Below are positions 59,189 through 64,000 of a stretch of DNA of 64,000 nt, in pieces; the stretch's first letter is position 1, and each line of letters begins with the position of its first letter. The translations under genes and the position numbers were made by a program. The stretch is from positions 32,971-96,970 of the forward strand of contig JAFZFF010000067.1 of assembly GCA_017556045.1 (NCBI GenBank). Reading direction: 5' to 3'. This stretch comes from Bacteroidaceae bacterium (GTDB lineage Bacteria; Bacteroidota; Bacteroidia; Bacteroidales; Bacteroidaceae). The notes beneath the pieces were generated by a model. The model did no database searches, had not been told where the DNA came from, and saw only the letters and a list, made by a program, of their open reading frames with translations.

Positions 59189-59659
59189 TTAAAACTACTA
59201 CTTGTTTATGCCTAACTCTTCTTCATAGTCCATAATCATAAAAGAAAGCATTTCTTTCTCTACACTATTATGGTCATAACACGGAGTATCCTCATTTACA
59301 AAAGAACGCAATTCTTCAATCCTATTTATTGCCCATTGGTATTGTCCCTCTGTTTCTAGCTTTTCAATTCCAAGTTTACTGTCAACTTCTTTAATTGCTT
59401 GATGGTAGGCTTCTACTTCTTTTTGGAACTGTTCTCTTTTAGGTGTGCCAACTTTACCATATTCAGCATCAAGAATTTCATCAAAACTTCTAAAAAGAGA
59501 GAAATGAACTTCATCATAATCTGCCACCATATTTGACAAACGAACGAACTCAATATAATTTGGATCGTCTGTTCGCATATCATCACTTATCAATGGCAGC
59601 AATTCTTCTACTCTTTTAACTGCTTCTTCGTATTGTTGCAAGTTCTCTATCTTATTCAT
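59189..59659 (-). CDS. Tandem HigA-N-like protein, ends TAG-TAG-Phe-TAA
   Basis: A 153-residue acidic protein. Two related halves (YEEAVKRVEELLPL..VADYDE and YQWAINRIEELRSF..IMDYEEE) resemble the N-terminal domain of HigA antitoxins, without the helix-turn-helix. It stops at two adjacent TAGs (59198, 59195) backed by TAA at 59189. The gene just upstream encodes an EVE protein; the pair could be a toxin-antitoxin or defence unit. Confidence 0.65.
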
Positions 59660-59733
59660 TGTGTTTTGATATTACTTTTACATATCCACTATAGTGAGTA
59701 CTTCCTTTCTTGCTTAGGTGTGAGGCTATCCTT

Positions 59734-60117
59734 TTAATCTTCCTCAAAAACTGAATCAATGTAACTAAGCAATTCAACATTGTTTTTCAAAGGATGTTGT
59801 ATGCTTCTTCCACCCTTGAATCCGTGTTGGGCTAGATCATCTTCGCCCAACTTATTTCCAGTGTATTCCTTGACCAACTCCAACTTGTATGTGAAGTGCA
59901 TATTGGGCTTAACTTGCCAATAAGCAATATCAGTTCTATCACAATCTTTGGCTACAACTTTTGTCTTGAAAGCAACTTTTCTTTCATCAGACATAAAAAG
60001 GAATACAATATCACCAACTTCAAAGTTTGTACGGTGCATTGTCCAATTTATATATCCAAGTTCCATTAGGGCTTCCCTATGATGGCAACTTTTTCTTTGT
60101 GCAAAGGCTAACCACAT
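59734..60117 (-). CDS. EVE (PUA-like) domain protein
   Basis: A 127-residue single-domain protein. WLAFAQ at the start, INWTMHRTNFEVGDIVFLF, VAFKTKVVA, and the late HGFKGGRSIQHP follow the EVE-family plan for binding modified bases. Such domains often accompany defence systems and prophages. No internal TAG; TAA stop. Neighbours: HigA-N-like gene downstream, integrase upstream. Confidence 0.72.
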   Translation of the reverse strand: MWLAFAQRKSCHHREALMELGYINWTMHRTNFEVGDIVFLFMSDERKVAFKTKVVAKDCDRTDIAYWQVKPNMHFTYKLELVKEYTGNKLGEDDLAQHGFKGGRSIQHPLKNNVELLSYIDSVFEED

Positions 60118-60210
60118 AATACAAATTTTACACGTTTATCTTATTATAAAAACACCTAGAATTTCTTTGTTGCTCGTTTGGCTGATGTAGACATAGTATT
60201 AAAATTAAAA

Positions 60211-60234
60211 TAGCCTAACGTGAATGTTAGGCTA
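60211..60234 (-). terminator. Integrase terminator
   Basis: TAGCCTAAC pairs perfectly with GTTAGGCTA across a six-base loop, with TTTTAATTTT after it on the min​us strand. Confidence 0.85.
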
Positions 60235-60279
60235 CAAAGATAAGACTTATTTCTATTATTTGTGTATTAGTTTGCAGAT

Positions 60280-62001
60280 TTATCCCCAAACTTTATCAGA
60301 TGCATCGTATTCTTCATCACCGATAAAGTAAAAAGAATCCAAGATCTCATCTGGGGTGTAGTCTACTGTGTAGATTTCACCAAAATCAAATTTAACATTT
60401 GGATTGCTTCTTTTGTGTGTCACCGTTACCTTGAAAGTTTCTGGATTATAGGTGAAGCTTGTGGGAAGGTTGATGGCAACTTTTGTACCCTTTACATTCT
60501 TATAAAGCCATACTACTTGAATATCGTTCTTATACGTTACCACCAAAAAGCCCCTTCTTTTCTTTTCAGATACCCATTCTACTTTTTCAAGCATTTCGCT
60601 AAATATCTTACCTTTTCCCTCTAAGGTTATTTCTTGCAGTTCTTTTACGTTTTGTGACTTTGTTTCGTCAACAATCTTTTTTCTGTTCTTTGCGATCTCG
60701 TTCTCGGTAGCAGTAATAGAATCCTTGATGTTTTGAATTTCGGCATCAATATCCGTAACTTTCCTTTCCAGTGCTTTCATTACTACTGGGCTTTCAGCCA
60801 GTGCCAGATTATCAATAATCTTATTTTGTTGGGCTATCTTTTGGATAATCTCTTTTTCTCTATCCTTGATGCTTTCTTCAAATTGTATTATTTCTATGTT
60901 GAGTGCTTTGATCTTATCGTTTGATTTTGCTCTGTAATCATTCTGCAAGATTCGGTACTTTACCTCTTCCCAAAGAATAGCATTCAAATCGGCTACATTG
61001 ATACCAAAGAATCTTGTATCTGGTTCCACCTTTCTTACATCCTTTTTATGTGCCCTTGCCACACAAGCATAGTGCATAGATTTTCCAGAATGAACGATCT
61101 GCATATTACAACCACAAGCACATTTTAGAATACCCTTTACTGGGTTGTAGTGTGTGGTATACTTATCCGCTCTGGTGCGGTTTTCCCTTTGTACCAATTG
61201 TACTTGTTCCCAAAGTTCAGGGGATACAATCTCTACTCCAGTGGGGTACTCTACTTCCTTATAAACTCTTATACCTTTATATAAGGGCTGTTTCAATACA
61301 CATACTACGTAAGAGTGTCCTATTTGCTTACCCCATTGTGATTTTATACCCAAGTTATGTAGTTTATCCGCTATCTTATGTGTAGATAATCCTTCGGCAG
61401 CCCACGTAAAGATATTCCTTACAATGGTAGCCTCTTCTTCATCCACTACATATAAACACTGGGGTATACCTTTACACTTCTCGTCATACTCTGGATTTGG
61501 TACTTTCTTAAAACCTAATGGCTCTGTAGAATCCAAACAAGCAAGAGGGAATCTGGCAATAAGTGAATACTTACCAGTTTTCATACGTTCGGCAATCTTC
61601 TTTCTTTCTTCTGATGCACCATAAGCCTTGAAAGCCAAACCTATGAACTGCATAAATTCAAACTTACTACCTTTTTTGTATGTGGTGGCTAAATCATCCA
61701 ACATTATTAAGTCAAATTTAGCCATTAGACCATATATGGTAGTAAGGGTTTTCATTACATCATCTTCTCTGGATAATCGTGCAAGTTCAGAAACTACGAT
61801 AATGTCACAACTATCTTCTGTAAGGGCTTGTAACTCCAAATATCCAGCTCTATCTGCATCAGCACCAGATATACCAAAATCTTCAATAAGTCTAATTAAG
61901 ATGTAGCCCCTTTCTTCACAGAACTTCTTAATAAGCATTTTCTGTCTTTCCAAATCTTGATGATCTGTAGAAACGCGAATGTAGCCAATAGCAGTTATCA
62001 T
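60280..62001 (-). CDS. Large serine recombinase (integrase)
   Basis: A 573-residue site-specific integrase. The resolvase domain starts ITAIGYIRVSTDHQDLERQ with the catalytic serine in RVST (about residue 10) and VVSELARLSRED downstream. The recombinase domain follows (WAAEGLSTHKIADKLHNLG), then a zinc ribbon (LKCACGCNM..YACV) and a long coiled coil (about residues 375-470). It integrates the phage into the LRR gene. No internal TAG; TAA stop, so it can be made by the unmodified host. It lies directly inside attR. Confidence 0.95.
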   Translation of the reverse strand: MITAIGYIRVSTDHQDLERQKMLIKKFCEERGYILIRLIEDFGISGADADRAGYLELQALTEDSCDIIVVSELARLSREDDVMKTLTTIYGLMAKFDLIMLDDLATTYKKGSKFEFMQFIGLAFKAYGASEERKKIAERMKTGKYSLIARFPLACLDSTEPLGFKKVPNPEYDEKCKGIPQCLYVVDEEEATIVRNIFTWAAEGLSTHKIADKLHNLGIKSQWGKQIGHSYVVCVLKQPLYKGIRVYKEVEYPTGVEIVSPELWEQVQLVQRENRTRADKYTTHYNPVKGILKCACGCNMQIVHSGKSMHYACVARAHKKDVRKVEPDTRFFGINVADLNAILWEEVKYRILQNDYRAKSNDKIKALNIEIIQFEESIKDREKEIIQKIAQQNKIIDNLALAESPVVMKALERKVTDIDAEIQNIKDSITATENEIAKNRKKIVDETKSQNVKELQEITLEGKGKIFSEMLEKVEWVSEKKRRGFLVVTYKNDIQVVWLYKNVKGTKVAINLPTSFTYNPETFKVTVTHKRSNPNVKFDFGEIYTVDYTPDEILDSFYFIGDEEYDASDKVWG

Positions 62002-62029
62002 ATATTTGTAATTTATTGTTTTTCTGTAT

Positions 62030-62061
62030 GCAAAGGTACAGCATTATGACCAATTTTGCAA
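62030..62061 (-). promoter_or_regulatory. Integrase promoter (host type)
   Basis: On the minus strand TTG, 20 bases, then TACCTTTG: ideal match to the Bacteroidota housekeeping promoter. The -33 part abuts the attP-arm inverted repeat, so integrase binding there could repress it. Confidence 0.7.
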
Positions 62062-62090
62062 GCGCACCTTTGTCTATTTAACATTCTGTA
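62060..62090. other. attR (right prophage boundary)
   Basis: Phage arm AAGCGCACCTTTGT (62060-62073) is an inverted copy of the arm at attL. The shared core CTGTA is at 62086-62090. Host LRR coding resumes in AATTGCAGTAGCC. TTAAC at 62078-62082 is also shared with attL but would break the host frame. Confidence 0.75.
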
Positions 62091-62398
62091 ATTGCAGTAG
62101 CCTCACGACCATCACCATTTCCGAGGGCGTGACGAGCATTGGACGCTATGCTTTCGCTTATTGCACCAGCCTCACCTCCATCACCATCCCCGAGGGCATG
62201 ACGAGCATTCAAAACAATGCTTTCGAAGGTTGTAGCAACCTCAAGAGCATTAAGGTGTTGGCTACGACCCCGCCTGCCGCTGCCTCTAACTCCTTCAGTA
62301 ACGACTATGTCGACACCCTCTATGTCCCCAAGGAGGCCGTGAGCACCTATCAGAATACCGCACCTTGGAGCAAAATCGAAACAATCATTGGATTCTGA
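62089..62398 (+). pseudogene. BspA-like LRR lipoprotein, 3' part
   Basis: Continues the LRR_5 repeats (NCSSLTTITISEGVTSIGRYAF and so on, in separate repeats) for about 103 codons and ends at TGA with the family's usual tail (AVSTYQNTAPWSKIETI). No promoter or start of its own. Together with 33418-34442 it makes one uninterrupted 443-residue protein when the prophage is removed. Confidence 0.85.
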
Positions 62399-62518
62399 TG
62401 ACAAGTAACGCATAGCATAAAGTATACTCGCATACACCGCACGGGGCGCAGACACACACTGCGTCCCGTACTGTTTTATATCCCCTAACCCATAAACCAA
62501 AAATAAAATAACTAAAAT

Positions 62519-62658
62519 CTGCGAGTAAGCGAGTGGGCGGAAATTTATTTACGCACACAACGAGCGAAGCAGTTTCGACGAAGTCAATACTGCGAGTAAG
62601 CGAGTGGGCGGAAATTTATTTACGCACACAACGAGCGAAGCAGTTTCGACGAAGTCAA
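62519..62658. repeat. Two tandem copies of a 71-bp unit
   Basis: The unit CTGCGAGTAAGCGAGTGGGC... recurs with a 71-base period at 62519 and 62590, nearly identical. It contains AAATTTATTTACGC and CGAGCGAAGCAG. The whole stretch 62399-63592 shows no gene. It also holds a GC-rich hairpin near 62888-62912 (GCGCGCG words). Confidence 0.8.
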
Positions 62659-63045
62659 ATCTGAAATTACTGAAATCTGAAATAACTGAAATACAGAATA
62701 ACTGAATACCCCCTCAAAACGAAAAACTACATTCGCGAAATACAAATGTTCACTTTTCCCGAAAATCATCATTTTTTTCAGAAAAACGCCCCATTTTGCC
62801 CGCGAACATGCGAAAAATAATTGCCTCAAAAGTGGAAAATTTTTATCAAATTTGCGCTATTTTCCGCACGAAACGACGAAAATTGGCCGCGCGCGAGGAC
62901 AGGGCGCGCGCCCTACATATACTCAATATACCCACAAACAGGCGGCACACGATACCGCTGCACTCATCATTCCAGCGCTTTAATCTCTTGATTATATGGA
63001 TAGTAAGCACCTTATCTTGTCACCTAAAGACACACGCGAAGAGGG

Positions 63046-63198
63046 AGAAGTTACTCAGTACTCAGTACTCAGTAAAATAAAATCGAAGTAAAAAAGGACA
63101 TAAAAAGGGGTTATATATTAATATAATATATAAACTTTTCTTTTCAAGTGCGCACCCTACTTTCAAATTACTGAGTACTGAGTATTGAGTAACTTCTA
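63046..63198. repeat. Inverted-repeat element with 29-bp ends
   Basis: GAAGTTACTCAGTACTCAG... at 63046 and its inverse ...CTGAGTATTGAGTAACTTC ending at 63198 differ by about one base and enclose about 95 AT-rich bases. Size and structure are those of a small non-autonomous (MITE-like) element. Confidence 0.7.
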
Positions 63199-63592
63199 TA
63201 TCCCCACACCACAGCATGCGGGTCACAGAAAAAAAAATAAATTTTATAACACGCATAGCTTCAATGCATTGAATAGCATTTCTCGAAAGCTAAAGTACAA
63301 TAAAATACAGTAAAATACAATAAACGTAAACGTCAAAAATCTTTGTAGTAACTTTGCCTTCGCAATTGAGAATTAACAACTGTGTTGTTGAGCTTCGGCT
63401 GCGCTCGCTGAGCAATTTGTAAGCAAGCTTACATTGCGCTCGCTGGCACGAACCTTGAGAATGGAGAATTTGCCGTCCGGAAGGCATACTCAAAGCTCAA
63501 AGCTCACAACTCAAAGCCAATTCCTAATTCCTAACTCCTAATTAACTACCCCCCTTAACCCCTAATTAAAAACCCTTAACCCTTAACCCATT

Positions 63593-64000
63593 ATGAGTAT
63601 CAACTACAAAGTATCAAGATGCAAGAATCCCGGCAAGAATGCCGTACAGGGCGTGAACTACTTCTCATGCAAGGCCTCTAAGGTCAGTGACTATGACTTC
63701 AAGGAGCTCGCCGACGACATCGCCACCGCTACCACCGTGACCAAGGCAGACGCGCTCGCCGTGCTCGCCAGTATCAAGCCCTACATCAAGAATGCGCTCC
63801 TCAGTGGCCGCCGCGTAGTGCTCAACGACCTCGGCTCGTTCGTCATCTCAGTGCGCTCTAAGTGCTTCTCCCAGGATGCTATGGCCGCCTCGGACTTCTC
63901 TCCCTCGGCACAGATCAAGGGCTACCACATCTACTTCCGTCACGAGGTGGAGCTCAAGAAGGAGATCGCGCAGAAGATAAGTTTTAAGCGTCTGATTGAC
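63593..64000 (+). CDS. HU-like DNA-binding protein (5' part, runs off the window)
   Basis: At least 136 codons open to the window end, starting MSINYKVSRCKNPGKNAVQG. The pattern with DDIATATTVTKADALAVL, GRRVVLNDLGSFVIS and later YHIYFRHEVELKKEI matches the Bacteroidota HU-like domain that binds and bends DNA. It is preceded by a TTAACCC-rich leader and a dispersed CCTAATTCCTAACTCC element. C-terminus not seen. Confidence 0.8.
   Translation, partial: MSINYKVSRCKNPGKNAVQGVNYFSCKASKVSDYDFKELADDIATATTVTKADALAVLASIKPYIKNALLSGRRVVLNDLGSFVISVRSKCFSQDAMAASDFSPSAQIKGYHIYFRHEVELKKEIAQKISFKRLID

Noticed and set aside
62078-62500. Minus-strand frame over the LRR 3' part
   Set aside because: It is the reverse shadow of the LRR repeats and has no recognisable features.

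Overview
The window is Bacteroidales chromosome, most likely Prevotella-like. Host promoters carry the Bacteroidota -7 motif TAnnTTTG, and the genes include a PorE-like outer-membrane lipoprotein, a C-terminal type IX secretion sorting domain, a C10 cysteine protease, GH127 and GH2 enzymes, and a BspA-type leucine-rich-repeat lipoprotein. From about 34.44 to 62.09 kb it is interrupted by a visibly more AT-rich, 27.6-kb siphovirus-type prophage.

Host left arm (1-34.44 kb): a family 2 glycosyltransferase, glnS, a TPR protein, a DedA protein, a GH127 enzyme, an acyltransferase, an acyl-CoA ligase, a patatin/beta-barrel protein, tRNA-Arg(ACG), crcB, bcp, a RmlD-like reductase, SRP RNA, tRNA-Thr(TGT), a TlpA-like lipoprotein, pepT, a C10 protease, the PorE-like protein, an ABC-F ATPase, rho, an SDR, an aldehyde dehydrogenase, a secreted GH2 enzyme and the 5' part of the LRR lipoprotein gene. 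Host right arm (62.09-64 kb): the 3' part of that LRR gene, a repeat-rich intergenic stretch, and the start of an HU-like protein gene.

The prophage is the main result. Read with the standard code, its structural region looks like a field of broken genes. Read with TAG as glutamine, and only TAA/TGA as stops, it resolves into one tightly packed minus-strand late operon (54.3 to 38.06 kb): small terminase, DNA methyltransferase, large terminase, portal, prohead protease, capsid, two connector genes, gp10-like tail-joining protein, tail terminator, major tail protein, a G/GT frameshift pair, tape measure, tail protein, S74 tail fibre, second fibre protein and holin. A plus-strand block (54.4-57.1 kb) encodes small regulators, an HNH nuclease, a winged-helix protein and a nuclease-like protein, and ends in a tRNA with anticodon CUA. 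By hand count there are about 69 in-frame TAG codons in 22 genes. Several fall on positions that are glutamine across the family (WQ and QA in TerL, QGK in the fibre motif, QLP in the portal, IQQP in the head-closure protein).

The genes needed in the lysogen contain no internal TAG. These are the serine integrase, ParB-like protein, EVE protein, HigA-N-like protein, lipoprotein, two membrane proteins and two unknowns. Two of them actually end at TAG, with a TAA two to four codons further on. The layout fits a phage whose lysogenic functions are readable by the host, while its late functions need a phage suppressor tRNA. The prophage sits inside the LRR lipoprotein gene. Joining the flanks at the short shared core restores one open, in-frame LRR gene, so excision would repair it.
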